From: JAVVHE01 sp032249695
GTDB lineage: Bacteria > Pseudomonadota > Alphaproteobacteria > Sphingomonadales > Sphingomonadaceae
Assembly (NCBI GenBank): GCA_032249695.1
Contig: JAVVHE010000019.1
Coordinates: 1 to 52,045 of the forward strand
DNA length: 52,045 bases
Reading direction: 5' to 3'
Below the pieces are notes generated by a model. The model was not told the origin of the DNA, made no database searches, and saw only the letters and a program-made list of their open reading frames with translations. Position 1 is the stretch's first letter, and each line of letters opens with the position of its first letter. Both the position numbers and the translations under genes were made by a program. Positions 25,765-35,031 of this stretch are shown here, piece after piece.

Positions 25765-27273
25765 TCAAGCAATCGCGAGCGCGCCGCGATATGTGCGACG
25801 CGCGTCGGCGGCCGCGTAGAACAGCGCTCCGGCCAGACCCCCGGGCAGCAGCGCCAACGCCGATCCCCGCACCGCGAGCACCGCGGCCGCGGACCACAGG
25901 CCCACCATTAGGATTTCGGCAAGCCCCAGCACCAGTGTCCCGCGCTGACGTCGCTTGAACGCCGAACGCGCGGCCGGCTTGGCGTACCACGCCTGGACGA
26001 GCGCCGAGCCGAGCGCCGCCACGGACGCGAAGAGGATCGCGACGGCGGCAGCGCGCGGGTCACCGCGGCCGACGAGCAGGCACGCCGCGCTCGCGAGCAC
26101 GATCGGCGGCAGGCAGGCCGCAGCGATTTTGGCGCGGAAGACCGGCATCACACGCACCGGCGCGGTGCCGAGCAGCTCGCGCGCATCCTCGGTCGCGACC
26201 GTCAGCCACGCCAAGCTGGAGGCGAGGAACCCGGCGAGAGCACTTGCAGCCCCCGCCATGCGCGCCGCAGCGACCGCAGCCGTGTCAGCATCGCCGCTGC
26301 CGCGCAGCAGCAGCGCAAGCGCCGGGATCAGGAACACCAACCGCAGCATCACCTGCGCGATCAGCTCGGGGTCGCGCCCGATCAGCCGCAGTTCCTTGAC
26401 GATGATCGACCGCGTGACGCCGCCGCGGAACACCGGCCGCCCGTCGCCAAGGCGCCGAGGCGGGCCGCCAGTGTCGGGCGCATCGAACAGCACGCCCGAC
26501 GCCATCCGCAGCGCCGACAGCGCGAACAGCGCGCCGATGCCGGCGAGCAGCAGGAAGATCGGCACGTCGCCGAACAGCGCGCGTGCGAGCCAATCGAGCG
26601 GCTGCGGGATGCGTGCGTCCGCGATCCCGCGCGTCAGCCAGCGCGCGGTCTCCGGCGCGATATTCTGCAGCTGGAAGCCGATGAACACCGCCGCGCCGGC
26701 TAGGCCCGCGCCCACCTGCACCACGACGCGCGCCTGCCGCGGCCCCAACAGCTGCCGCAGCCAGCGCGTCAGCACGAACGCAGTCGAGGTCATCCCCGCT
26801 GCCATCACCAGAATGAGCGGCACGCCGAGCGCAAAGCCGGGCCGAGCGAGGATGGCCGACGCGATCAGGAACGGCCCAAGCAGGAACAGGAACGGCAGTG
26901 CGACCGAAAGACAAGCGCCGACGGTCTTCGCTGCAAGCACGCGCGCGGGCGGAACCGGCGCCGAAAGCAGCAGATCAAGGTCGCCGCGCTCGTAGAAGGC
27001 GCGCAGCACCGCGACCGCGGCGGAGGGCGCCATCACGAGCATCAGCCCGGCGAGGACAAGCGTCGCCGAAGCGAGCGCGCCCGGCCCCGGCGGACCGGGC
27101 GGCATCGTGCGCAGCGCGAACGCTCCGGCGATGCCCGTCGCGATCGGGAACAGCGCGATCAGCCCCACCACCCACAGCTTGCGCGCAGCCGCCCGCCGCC
27201 CGCCCGCAGCGCGCAGCCCCAGACGCACCTCGTGCGCGATCAGGAAGCCGAGGCTCTGCGGCGCGAAGCGCAT
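25765..27273 (-). CDS. ABC-type exporter permease subunit
   Basis: Integral membrane protein of 502 residues with about ten or more hydrophobic segments spread along its length (for example KLWVVGLIALFPIATGIAGAF, ATLVLAGLMLVMAPSAAVAV and ILFASVAALGSALVQAW). FYERGDLDLLLSAPVPPARVLAAK is typical of ABC-2-like exporter permeases. It overlaps the ATPase gene start-to-stop by one base, so both form one transporter. The substrate is not evident. Downstream, panB starts 34 bp away and may be cotranscribed. Confidence 0.85.
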   Translation of the reverse strand: MRFAPQSLGFLIAHEVRLGLRAAGGRRAAARKLWVVGLIALFPIATGIAGAFALRTMPPGPPGPGALASATLVLAGLMLVMAPSAAVAVLRAFYERGDLDLLLSAPVPPARVLAAKTVGACLSVALPFLFLLGPFLIASAILARPGFALGVPLILVMAAGMTSTAFVLTRWLRQLLGPRQARVVVQVGAGLAGAAVFIGFQLQNIAPETARWLTRGIADARIPQPLDWLARALFGDVPIFLLLAGIGALFALSALRMASGVLFDAPDTGGPPRRLGDGRPVFRGGVTRSIIVKELRLIGRDPELIAQVMLRLVFLIPALALLLRGSGDADTAAVAAARMAGAASALAGFLASSLAWLTVATEDARELLGTAPVRVMPVFRAKIAAACLPPIVLASAACLLVGRGDPRAAAVAILFASVAALGSALVQAWYAKPAARSAFKRRQRGTLVLGLAEILMVGLWSAAAVLAVRGSALALLPGGLAGALFYAAADARRTYRGALAIA

Positions 27274-28031
27274 CAGGCGGCGAGGTCGAGAAACAGCTCT
27301 TCCAGGCTGGCGCCCGCGCTGCCGCGCTGCTGGCGCAGTTCGGAGAGCGTGCCCTCGGCGATCAGCCGCCCGCCCGCGATGATGCCGATGCGGTCGGCCA
27401 TGCGTTCGGCGACTTCCAGGATGTGCGTCGTCAGGATCACCGTGCCGCCCGCCGCCACGCGCTTGGCGATGAGGTCCTTCACCTGCCGCGCGATGGCAGC
27501 GTCGAGCCCGGTCAGCGGCTCATCGAGGATCAACAGCTTGGGATCGTGGATCAGCGCCCCGGCGAGCGCAGCCTTCTGCTTCATGCCGCGCGAAAAGGTC
27601 TCGCACCGGTCGCCGCGCTGCTCCCACAGATTGAGCAGCTTCAGCAGCCGCTCGGCGCGCTCGCCCGCCTCGGCCGGAGCGATGCCCCACAGTCCGGCGA
27701 CGAATTCCAGATATTCGAGCGGCGTGAGCTTGTCATAGAGCAGCGGCTCGTCGGGCAGCCACGCGACAATCCGCTTGGCCGACAGCGGATCGGCGAGCGC
27801 GTCGATTCCGAAGATCCTGATCGTCCCCGCGTCGGGGCGCAGCAGCCCGGTCACCATGCGCAGCGTCGTCGTCTTGCCCGCGCCGTTGGGGCCAAGCAGC
27901 GCGTAGAGTTCGCCCGCGCGCACCTCGAGGTCGAGGCCGCCGACCGCTTGCATGGGGCCGAACGCCTTCATCAAGCCCTTAATCGCCAGCGCGGGCGGGG
28001 GGGCGGCGTCGTTCGGCACGGCTACGGTCAT
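27273..28031 (-). CDS. ABC transporter ATP-binding protein
   Basis: ATPase subunit of 252 residues driving the adjacent permease. Walker A is GPNGAGKTT near residue 50, the signature motif is FSRGMKQKAALAGAL, Walker B is LLILDEPLTGLD, and the switch His is in LTTHILEVAER. The Q-loop region reads VAWLPDEPLLYDKLTP. It is of the CcmA/drug-and-lipid exporter subtype. The first 15 residues are a disordered Ala/Pro stretch. It is the first gene of the two-gene exporter operon, transcribed away from the Wzi-like gene end at 28081. Confidence 0.93.
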   Translation of the reverse strand: MTVAVPNDAAPPPALAIKGLMKAFGPMQAVGGLDLEVRAGELYALLGPNGAGKTTTLRMVTGLLRPDAGTIRIFGIDALADPLSAKRIVAWLPDEPLLYDKLTPLEYLEFVAGLWGIAPAEAGERAERLLKLLNLWEQRGDRCETFSRGMKQKAALAGALIHDPKLLILDEPLTGLDAAIARQVKDLIAKRVAAGGTVILTTHILEVAERMADRIGIIAGGRLIAEGTLSELRQQRGSAGASLEELFLDLAA

Positions 28032-28080
28032 GACCGCGCACGCTGTGCGCCTGCGCGCGACAAATCAACCGCGAACGCGA

Positions 28081-29607
28081 CTAGAAGCGCGTGCGCCAAC
28101 TCGCCTCGATCTCGCCCACGGGCCGCGTGCGGCCGGGCGTGTTGGGCTGGTCGCCCATGTAGCGACCCTCGACGCGCACGTCGCCGATCGCCGTCGGCCA
28201 CACCGTGCCCGCGGTGACGATGTCGATCCGCTCGCGGTTCGCCGAAATCGGATTGGCCGGACCGCCGTCACCGGGCCGCCGCGCCTGATAGCGGTTGAGC
28301 TTCAGGTCGCGGTAGGCGGCATACCAGCGCCGGTTGCGCGTGTCGGTCACGGAGAAACTGGCGGTGGTCAGGTAGCTGTCGCCGCCGATCGGGTGGCCGA
28401 TGGCGTCGCCGCGGTAGTATTTGCCGTTGAAATAAAACGAGTTGTTATAGAACGATCCCGGCACCACGCCGGTGCGTCCGGGGCGGTCGCTGAACATGAA
28501 GGTTGCAAGCGTGTCGGCATATTCGGCGTAGGCGTGCCAGCTCGCGCCGCCGCGCAGCGGGCCGGAGAGCGATCCGCCCGTCACCTGGCCGACCTGATCA
28601 AACTGCAGGTAGCCGTCCTTGTCCTCGCCCGCGCCATCCCAATAGACCCTCGCTGCGAGCGCCCCGATGTGCCGCGTGTAGCTGATGCTCGGCCCTGCGA
28701 GGCTGTCTCCGGGCTGCGCGCCGCCGAAGAACGGGAACTGGCTCTGCACGATGTCCTTGGCCGAACACGCGCCGCCGCCGGTGGGATTGCCGGGGATGAT
28801 CGACCTGCGCCCGCCGCACAGGATGGTGATGCGCTTGACGTTCAGCTCCAGCCCTTTCACCGGCTCGAAGCTGAATTGCATCCCGATGATCGCGGGATAG
28901 CGCGAGTCCTGGCGGACCACGGGCAGCACGCCGCCCCAGGCGTTGAACCGCCACGGCCCGATCCAGCGCAGAAACCTGGGCCGCGGCTTGTAGGGGTAGA
29001 GCCGCTGGAACCCGGCCTTGGGGAAAGGACGCGCCGAGTTGCCGATGACGATCGCGCCGTCGTAACCCGGGCCCCAATATTGTTCGACATAGCCGCCGTA
29101 GATCGCCCAGTTGCCGACGCTCAGCACGGCGTAGGACGGTTCGAAATGATAATCGGCGCCGACCTGGTTGGTGCGGTAGCCAACCCCCGCCGAGAGATAG
29201 AGCGGGCCGATCGACTGGCTGACGCGCGCTGCGACATCGGCCTGCTCGCGCGCGGTGTAATCGAAGCCGCGGATCAGCGCGGGGCGGTTGGTCGCACCCA
29301 CGCGCACCTCGGCGTTGAAGTTTTCGGACGCGTAGTCGCCCAGCCGGGACAGCCGCACCGCGGCGGCACGCACATGCGCCGGTGCAGCACCGTTCAGCGC
29401 GGCGTCGATCCCCTCGTCCAGCTGGCGCCACGGCAGCGGATAAGCCTCGACCGGGCCGCGAATATAGCCCCACGCCTTCAGCGTCTCGACATCCTGGCGC
29501 GCTTGCAGGTCGCCCGGCTCCAGCCACGGCTGCTCGGCGCACGCGGGGGCGGACAGGCAGGCTGCCGACACGAGAGCCGCCGCTGCGGCGGCGAGGAGCG
29601 AGCGCAT
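28081..29607 (-). CDS. Wzi-family capsule assembly/outer-membrane protein
   Basis: Outer-membrane beta-barrel protein of 508 residues resembling Wzi, a lectin-like protein that holds capsular polysaccharide on the cell surface in enterobacteria. It has a signal peptide (about residues 1-24, ending SAPACAEQ), a helical N-terminal part (DLQARQDVETLKAWGYIRG) and many aromatic, alternating barrel strands ending EIEASWRTRF, with Phe as the last residue as expected for BAM substrates. The ATG at 29607 gives the signal peptide directly. No capsule genes are nearby, so its polysaccharide partner is unknown. The 261 bp upstream hold nothing I recognise. Confidence 0.82.
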   Translation of the reverse strand: MRSLLAAAAAALVSAACLSAPACAEQPWLEPGDLQARQDVETLKAWGYIRGPVEAYPLPWRQLDEGIDAALNGAAPAHVRAAAVRLSRLGDYASENFNAEVRVGATNRPALIRGFDYTAREQADVAARVSQSIGPLYLSAGVGYRTNQVGADYHFEPSYAVLSVGNWAIYGGYVEQYWGPGYDGAIVIGNSARPFPKAGFQRLYPYKPRPRFLRWIGPWRFNAWGGVLPVVRQDSRYPAIIGMQFSFEPVKGLELNVKRITILCGGRRSIIPGNPTGGGACSAKDIVQSQFPFFGGAQPGDSLAGPSISYTRHIGALAARVYWDGAGEDKDGYLQFDQVGQVTGGSLSGPLRGGASWHAYAEYADTLATFMFSDRPGRTGVVPGSFYNNSFYFNGKYYRGDAIGHPIGGDSYLTTASFSVTDTRNRRWYAAYRDLKLNRYQARRPGDGGPANPISANRERIDIVTAGTVWPTAIGDVRVEGRYMGDQPNTPGRTRPVGEIEASWRTRF

Positions 29608-29868
29608 GGGAGCGGCGCGTAGCGGTGCCGCCGCTGGCGGTCCACCCCGCGCGCGGCAGGGCGCATCGCCGAAGCGGCGAGGCTGGCGGGAGAAACCAGC
29701 CTCGCCACCCCTAACCGGCTTCGCCAGCCCGCCATCGTCGGGCGACGGGCGGCGATGCCGCGGGTACGTACGGACCTGATACGCCGGACCGAACTTCACC
29801 CGTCTGTCGTGCCTGGAACGCGTTGATACTCGTTCCGCGCCAAGGAGACGGCAGGCGGGCACGGTCCT

Positions 29869-30723
29869 TTACGGCGCAGCATCCAAACGGGTTGCAGCAA
29901 CCCACCAGCCGCGCTGGTCGGCTGCGATCGCGTGCGCGGCGCGGTCGCGGGCGGAGTCGCTTTCGAACAGCGCAAAGCAGGTGGCGCCGGAGCCCGACAT
30001 GCGGACCAGCATCGCGCCGGGCTGGCACGCGAGGCTGTCGAGCGCTGCGCCCACGGCCGGAGCGATGGCGCGCGCCGGTGCCTCGAGGTCGTTGCGCCCC
30101 GCCTGCGCCGCTTGTAGCGCGTCGCCGCTGGCGAGCTCGCCACGGTCATTTCCGTCCCACGCGCGGAACACCGCGGCGGTCGAGACCGCGACGCCGGGGT
30201 TGACCAGCACTAAGGGCTGCGGGGGTAGCGTGATCGGCCGCAGCCGCTCCCCCACCCCCTCGCCGCGCATCGGGCGGCTGTGGACGCAGACGGGCACGTC
30301 CGCGCCCAGCCGCGCACCGATCGCTGAAACGCGGTCGAGCGGCCAATCGAGGCCCCACAGCCGATTGAGCAGCCGCAGCGCCGCAGCCGCATCGGCAGAC
30401 CCGCCACCAAGCCCCGACGCGACGGGCAGGTTTTTCACAAGCGTCAGGCGTGCGCCCGCGGTCAGCCCCGCCTCGATCGCCAGCGCACGCGCCGCCCGCA
30501 GCACAAGATTGTCGGCGGCCGCCTCTGCATCCGCGCGCAGCGGCCCCGAAAACGGCCCCTCAACCGCCAGGCTCAGCGCAGCCGCAGGCTCGGCGCCGAG
30601 CTCGTCGCCGACCGTGCAGAAAGCGAACAGAGTCTCCAGCTCGTGATAGCCGTCGGCACGGCGGCGGCGGACGTGGAGCGCGAGGTTGATCTTCGCGCGC
30701 GCAAGTTCGTGAAGCGTCGTCAC
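29869..30723 (-). CDS. ispE: 4-diphosphocytidyl-2-C-methyl-D-erythritol kinase
   Basis: GHMP-family kinase that phosphorylates CDP-ME in the MEP isoprenoid pathway. The 284-residue protein shows ARAKINLALHVRRRRADGYHEL at residues 8-29, the ATP-binding PVASGLGGGSADAAAALR near residue 100, and the C-terminal motif MLVRMSGSGATCFALF. Length is normal. It lies 43 bp downstream of the TPR gene on the same strand, in an apparent ETF-QO, TPR, ispE operon. Confidence 0.96.
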   Translation of the reverse strand: MTTLHELARAKINLALHVRRRRADGYHELETLFAFCTVGDELGAEPAAALSLAVEGPFSGPLRADAEAAADNLVLRAARALAIEAGLTAGARLTLVKNLPVASGLGGGSADAAAALRLLNRLWGLDWPLDRVSAIGARLGADVPVCVHSRPMRGEGVGERLRPITLPPQPLVLVNPGVAVSTAAVFRAWDGNDRGELASGDALQAAQAGRNDLEAPARAIAPAVGAALDSLACQPGAMLVRMSGSGATCFALFESDSARDRAAHAIAADQRGWWVAATRLDAAP

Positions 30724-30766
30724 GCCCGCCCGCTAGGGGGTCGCGCGCGCCCGCGGAAGCCCCGCC

Positions 30767-32455
30767 TCAGCGCTGCGGCTCGGCGGTCGCCAGCGCAGCC
30801 TTGTCCAGCCCCCAATCGAGCTTGGCTGCCAGCCGGGTCTTCTGCGCAGGATCGGGGTTCGACTGCTGCGCCGCGCGCCAGCGGAAGCGAGCCTGCAGCT
30901 TGCGGCCGAGCGCCCAATAGGCATCGCCCAGATGCTCCGCGATCGTCGGATCGCCCGGCGCGCCCGCGACCGCCTTCTCCAACTGCTCGACCGCCTCGGG
31001 ATAGCGGCCGACCTTGTAGTAGGCCCAGCCGAGCGAATCGATGATCGCAGCGTTTCCCGGCGCGCGTGCGACGGCCTGGCGAATGAGCTTCTCGCCCTCG
31101 GCCACGTTTTCGCCGCGGTCGACCAAGCCGTAGCCAAGGTAGTTGAGCAGGATCGCCTCATCGGGGCGCAGCCTCAGCGCCGCGCGCAGGTCGGCCTCGG
31201 CCCTCGGCCAGTCGCCTGCCTGCTCGTAGGCGCCGCCGCGCAGGAAATAGAGGCTCCAGCGGTCGGCCGACCCCTCGGGCGTCAGCGCCAGCGCGCAGCT
31301 GTAGGCGTGCGCCGCCTCGGCGTGGCGCTCCCTGGTGCGCAGATACTCCCCCAGCCGCGCCCAGTCGCCCGCGTCGGCGCCGCGCTGTTTCGTCGCGGCG
31401 CGCAGCAGCATCTCGGCCTCATCGCCGCGCCCCGCGTTCGTCAGCAGCGCGGCCTTCAGCCCCATCGCCTCGTCGGTCATCAGCGATCCGCGCTTCACGT
31501 CGGCGAGCGCCAGCGCTTCCTCGGATCGCCCCTCGCGGCCCAGCAGGTTGGCGAGCAGCAGGCGGTTGGTCTCGTCCTTGGGCGCGAGCAATGTCGACAT
31601 GCGTGCAAGCTGAACCGCGACGGTGATCCCGCGCGCATCGGCGAAGTCGGCAGCCAGCCGCGCGTAGAGAGCAGCGAGCCCTGCCGCCGGCGTATCGGGC
31701 CGGATGCCGAGGTCCCTGCCTCCCGCAAGCCGCGAGCGTGCCGCCCCGGCCAGCCCGCCGCTCGCAGGCGCCAGCACCTCGATCGCCGCCTGATGCTCGC
31801 CCGCGCGATCGGCAGCGGCCGCCGCGCGCACGCGGAGATATGATCCGCCCGCGCCACCGCCCGGCAGTTCGGCGATCGCAGCGCGCCACGCATCGGCGGC
31901 GTTCTTCGGGTCGCCGGTCGCCTCGATCACGCGCGCGCGGCTCTCGGCGAAATAGCTGCGAAGCGCTGGGTTGATCTTGGTTGGCCCCAGCAGCGCCGCT
32001 GCCTCATTCCCACGGCCCTGCGCCGCCGCGATCCACGCGCGCGCCACTGGCGCGACGACCAGGCGGAAGCCGTCGTCCGACAGGCGGCCGATCGCGAGGT
32101 CGGCAGCCGCCCAGTCCTTCCGCGCGAAGCCGTCGGCGAGATTGTAGAGCGACACCGCCCCGCCAGCCGCCGGGTCTTCGGCCAGCGCCAGCGCGAGCGG
32201 ACGCGCGGTCTTCCAGTCGCCTTCGGCCACCGCAATCTCAAACGTGCGGAAGCGGATCAGGCGGCTCTCTGGATCGGCTGCGAGCGCGGCGCGGTAATCG
32301 CGGCCGGCGCGCGGCATCTGCTGGTTGCGCCACGCATAGCGGCCAGTGACGAACAGCCCGAACGGCTTGGCCGCGGGCGTGGGCGCGGCAACAGCGGCGG
32401 CGCCGGGCAGCAGCGCGGCGCCGACGAGGGCAGACAGAAGCGCGCGGCGGATCAT
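30767..32455 (-). CDS. Exported tetratricopeptide-repeat protein
   Basis: A 562-residue protein with a signal peptide (LLSALVGAALLPGAAAVAAP, residues 6-25) and TPR repeats throughout, clearest at the C-terminal end: LLNYLGYGLVDRGENVAEGE, IDSLGWAYYKVGRYPEAVEQ and IAEHLGDAYWALGRKLQARF. It is probably periplasmic or outer-membrane associated and serves as a protein-binding scaffold. ATG 32455 is chosen because it starts the signal peptide; it is 10 bp from the end of the ETF-QO gene, so the two are cotranscribed. The specific role is unknown. Confidence 0.87.
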   Translation of the reverse strand: MIRRALLSALVGAALLPGAAAVAAPTPAAKPFGLFVTGRYAWRNQQMPRAGRDYRAALAADPESRLIRFRTFEIAVAEGDWKTARPLALALAEDPAAGGAVSLYNLADGFARKDWAAADLAIGRLSDDGFRLVVAPVARAWIAAAQGRGNEAAALLGPTKINPALRSYFAESRARVIEATGDPKNAADAWRAAIAELPGGGAGGSYLRVRAAAAADRAGEHQAAIEVLAPASGGLAGAARSRLAGGRDLGIRPDTPAAGLAALYARLAADFADARGITVAVQLARMSTLLAPKDETNRLLLANLLGREGRSEEALALADVKRGSLMTDEAMGLKAALLTNAGRGDEAEMLLRAATKQRGADAGDWARLGEYLRTRERHAEAAHAYSCALALTPEGSADRWSLYFLRGGAYEQAGDWPRAEADLRAALRLRPDEAILLNYLGYGLVDRGENVAEGEKLIRQAVARAPGNAAIIDSLGWAYYKVGRYPEAVEQLEKAVAGAPGDPTIAEHLGDAYWALGRKLQARFRWRAAQQSNPDPAQKTRLAAKLDWGLDKAALATAEPQR

Positions 32456-32465
32456 CCAGCCAACC

Positions 32466-34118
32466 TCACATATTCGCGTAATTGGGTCCACCGCCGCCTT
32501 CGGGCACGACCCAGTTGATGTTCTGCGTGGGGTCCTTGATGTCGCACGTCTTGCAGTGGACGCAGTTCTGCGCGTTGATCTGCAAGCGCGGATTATTGCC
32601 TTCGGTATCGCGAACGATCTCGTATACGCCCGCCGGACAATAGCGCGTCTCGGGATTGTCATAGAGTTCGAGATTGACGCGGATCGGGACGCTCGCGTCC
32701 TTCAGCGTCAGGTGGATCGGCTGGTCTTCCTCGTGGTTGGTATTCGAAAGGAACACCGATGACAGCCGGTCGAAGCTGATCACTCCATCGGGCTTGGGAT
32801 AGACGATCGGCTTCACCTGGTCGCGCCGCCATGTCTGCTCGTGGTCGGGCTTGTGGCGGAAGGTCCACGGCAGCGTCACGCCGAACTTGTGCACCCACAT
32901 GTCCGCCGCTGCGTAGACCGTGCCGACCCACTGGCCCATCTTGGCGACCGCTGGCTCCACATTGCGGACGCCGCGCAGCTCGTGCTTCACCCAGCTGTCA
33001 TCGAAGCGCTGCTTGTAGCCGATCAGCTCGTCGGCCTCGCGCCCGGCGGCGATCGCCTCGAACGCGGCTTCGGCGGCCATCATGCCGCTCTTCATCGCAG
33101 TATGCGTGCCCTTGATGCGCGGCACGTTCACGAACCCCGCCGAGCAGCCGATCAGCGCTCCGCCGGGGAAGGTCAGCTTCGGAATGGCCTGATAGCCACC
33201 CTCGTTGATGACGCGCGCCCCGTAGCCGACGCGCCGCCCGCCGGTCAGCAGCTCCTTGATCGCTGGATGATGCTTCCAGCGCTGCATCTCCTCAAACGGA
33301 GAAAGATACGGGTTCTTGTAGGACAGCGCGACGACGAAGCCGATCGAAAGCTGGTTGTTCTCCTGGTGGTAGATCCACCCGCCGCCCCATGCATCCTCAA
33401 GCGGCCAGCCCTGCGTGTGAATGACGGTTCCGAGCTTGTGCTTGGCCGGATCGATGTCCCACAGTTCCTTCACCCCCAATCCGTAGATCTGCGGCCCGCT
33501 GTCCTTGCGCAGGTCGAAGATGCGCGTCAGCTCCTTCGTCAGGCTCCCGCGCGCTCCTTCGGCGAACAGCGTGTATTTGGCATGCAGCTCGACGCCCGGC
33601 TGCCAGCTGTCCTTGCGCTCGCCGCCGCGCGATACGCCCATGTCTCCGGTCGCGACGCCCTTCACCGCGCCGTTATCGTGAAACAGCACCTCGGCCGCCG
33701 CGAAGCCCGGGAAGATGTCGACGCCCAGCGCCATGGCCTGCTCGGCGAGCCAGCGGCACAGGTTGGCAAGGCTGAGCGTGTAGCAGCCCCTGTTGCCCAT
33801 GAAGGGCGGCATCAGCGCGTGCGGGATCGGGAATTTGCCGCCGCGCGTCAGCACCCAGTGGTTGTTGTCGGTGACGGCGACGCCCATCGGCGCACCGCGC
33901 TCCAGATAGTCGGGGAACAGTTCTGCGAGCGCGCGCGGATCGACGACCGCGCCCGACAGGATGTGCGCGCCGACTTCGGAGCCTTTCTCCAGCACGCAGA
34001 CGCTGACGTCGGTGCCCGTCTCGGCCGCCATCTGCTTGGCCCGGATCGCAGCCGACAGCCCCGCTGGACCGCCTCCGACGATCACCAGATCATACGGCAT
34101 TGCCTCGCGGTCTGACAT
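32466..34118 (-). CDS. Electron transfer flavoprotein-ubiquinone oxidoreductase
   Basis: Peripheral inner-membrane enzyme with FAD and a 4Fe-4S cluster that passes electrons from ETF (fatty-acid and amino-acid oxidation) to ubiquinone. The 550-residue product has the FAD-binding motif YDLVIVGGGPAGLSAAIRA at the N terminus, the central segment GGYQAIPKLTFPGGALIGCSAGFVN, and cluster cysteines in RYCPAGVYE and NCVHCKTCDIKDP near the end, closing with VVPEGGGGPNYANM as typical. Length matches the mature eukaryotic and bacterial forms. It is divergent from the UDG-like gene, 118 bp away. Confidence 0.96.
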   Translation of the reverse strand: MSDREAMPYDLVIVGGGPAGLSAAIRAKQMAAETGTDVSVCVLEKGSEVGAHILSGAVVDPRALAELFPDYLERGAPMGVAVTDNNHWVLTRGGKFPIPHALMPPFMGNRGCYTLSLANLCRWLAEQAMALGVDIFPGFAAAEVLFHDNGAVKGVATGDMGVSRGGERKDSWQPGVELHAKYTLFAEGARGSLTKELTRIFDLRKDSGPQIYGLGVKELWDIDPAKHKLGTVIHTQGWPLEDAWGGGWIYHQENNQLSIGFVVALSYKNPYLSPFEEMQRWKHHPAIKELLTGGRRVGYGARVINEGGYQAIPKLTFPGGALIGCSAGFVNVPRIKGTHTAMKSGMMAAEAAFEAIAAGREADELIGYKQRFDDSWVKHELRGVRNVEPAVAKMGQWVGTVYAAADMWVHKFGVTLPWTFRHKPDHEQTWRRDQVKPIVYPKPDGVISFDRLSSVFLSNTNHEEDQPIHLTLKDASVPIRVNLELYDNPETRYCPAGVYEIVRDTEGNNPRLQINAQNCVHCKTCDIKDPTQNINWVVPEGGGGPNYANM

Positions 34119-34236
34119 TCGCGGTCCTTCTGCTTGCGCGCCGGGGCGGCCGTTGCGCGCGCCCGGGGCACCGAACCAGATAAGCGGCTGCGTTCACGTT
34201 GACCAGCGGCGGTGGGGCGCGGCAAAGCTCCGCGCG

Positions 34237-35031
34237 GTGGAGGGAACACTCGCATTCGCAGCAGCAGGCCCGCGCGCCGCAGCGATCGCCTTCTGGCTGG
34301 AGGCGGGCTGCGATTGGGCGGTGGGCGAACGCCCGTGCGATTGGCTGGCGGCGGAACCGCCCTCTCCCGCCTTTGCCGACGCTCAGGCGTCCTCCACCCT
34401 GCAGCAACAGGCGAGCCGGTCGCTCTTCCTGCAGGGGAGAGAGGCAGGCCGCGCCGGCGGCCAGGGAGAGGGCGCGGGCGTAAGCGCCACCGACGCCGCC
34501 GCCGTCGCCGCGCGGTGCAGCACACCCGCCGAGCTCGCCGCTGCCTACTGCTCGCTCGCCGGTCCGCGCGCGATATTGTTTGAAGGCGACCCCACCGCCC
34601 CCATCCTGTTCGTGATCGACGCGCCCGCTCCGCAGGACGCAGCGCGCGGCCAGCTGATGGGCGGCAGCGCCGGAACGTTGTTCGAAGCGATGCTGGCGAG
34701 CATCGGGCGCGCCCGCGAAACGGTTTGTCTCGCAAGCCTTGCTCCGGCGGGCGCGCTCCCGGCAGCGTCTCCGCCCATGGGAACGCCATTCGTCCTGCGC
34801 CTGGCCAAGCTGCAGCGACCGCGCGCGATCGCTGCGTTCGGATCGGTTGCGACAACGGCGCTTTCGGGCATCGGTTCCGGTGTCGCCCGGCTGCGCGGCA
34901 GCTGGATCGCGACGACCGCCGGCGACCCGCTGATCCCCACCTTCAGCCCGGCCTTCCTGCTCAACCAGCCCGCGCAGAAGGCGCTCGCCTGGGCCGATCT
35001 GCTTGCCATCCGCGCGCGGGTCACCGCATGA
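34237..35031 (+). CDS. Uracil-DNA-glycosylase-like protein with altered active site
   Basis: A 264-residue protein whose C-terminal 150 residues follow the family-4/5 uracil-DNA glycosylase fold: ILFVIDAPAPQDAARGQLMGGSAGTLFEAMLASIG, then RPRAIAAFGSVATTAL, then PTFSPAFLLNQPAQKALAWADL. The usual motif 1 (GEAPGxxED) reads IDAPAPQD, and the motif 2 His (HPSxLL) is replaced (FSPAFLL). The four iron-sulfur cysteines are not arranged as in family 4. It may be inactive on uracil or have another role. GTG 34237 is the probable start, without a clear ribosome site. Its stop overlaps the next start (ATGA). Confidence 0.7.
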   Translation: MEGTLAFAAAGPRAAAIAFWLEAGCDWAVGERPCDWLAAEPPSPAFADAQASSTLQQQASRSLFLQGREAGRAGGQGEGAGVSATDAAAVAARCSTPAELAAAYCSLAGPRAILFEGDPTAPILFVIDAPAPQDAARGQLMGGSAGTLFEAMLASIGRARETVCLASLAPAGALPAASPPMGTPFVLRLAKLQRPRAIAAFGSVATTALSGIGSGVARLRGSWIATTAGDPLIPTFSPAFLLNQPAQKALAWADLLAIRARVTA

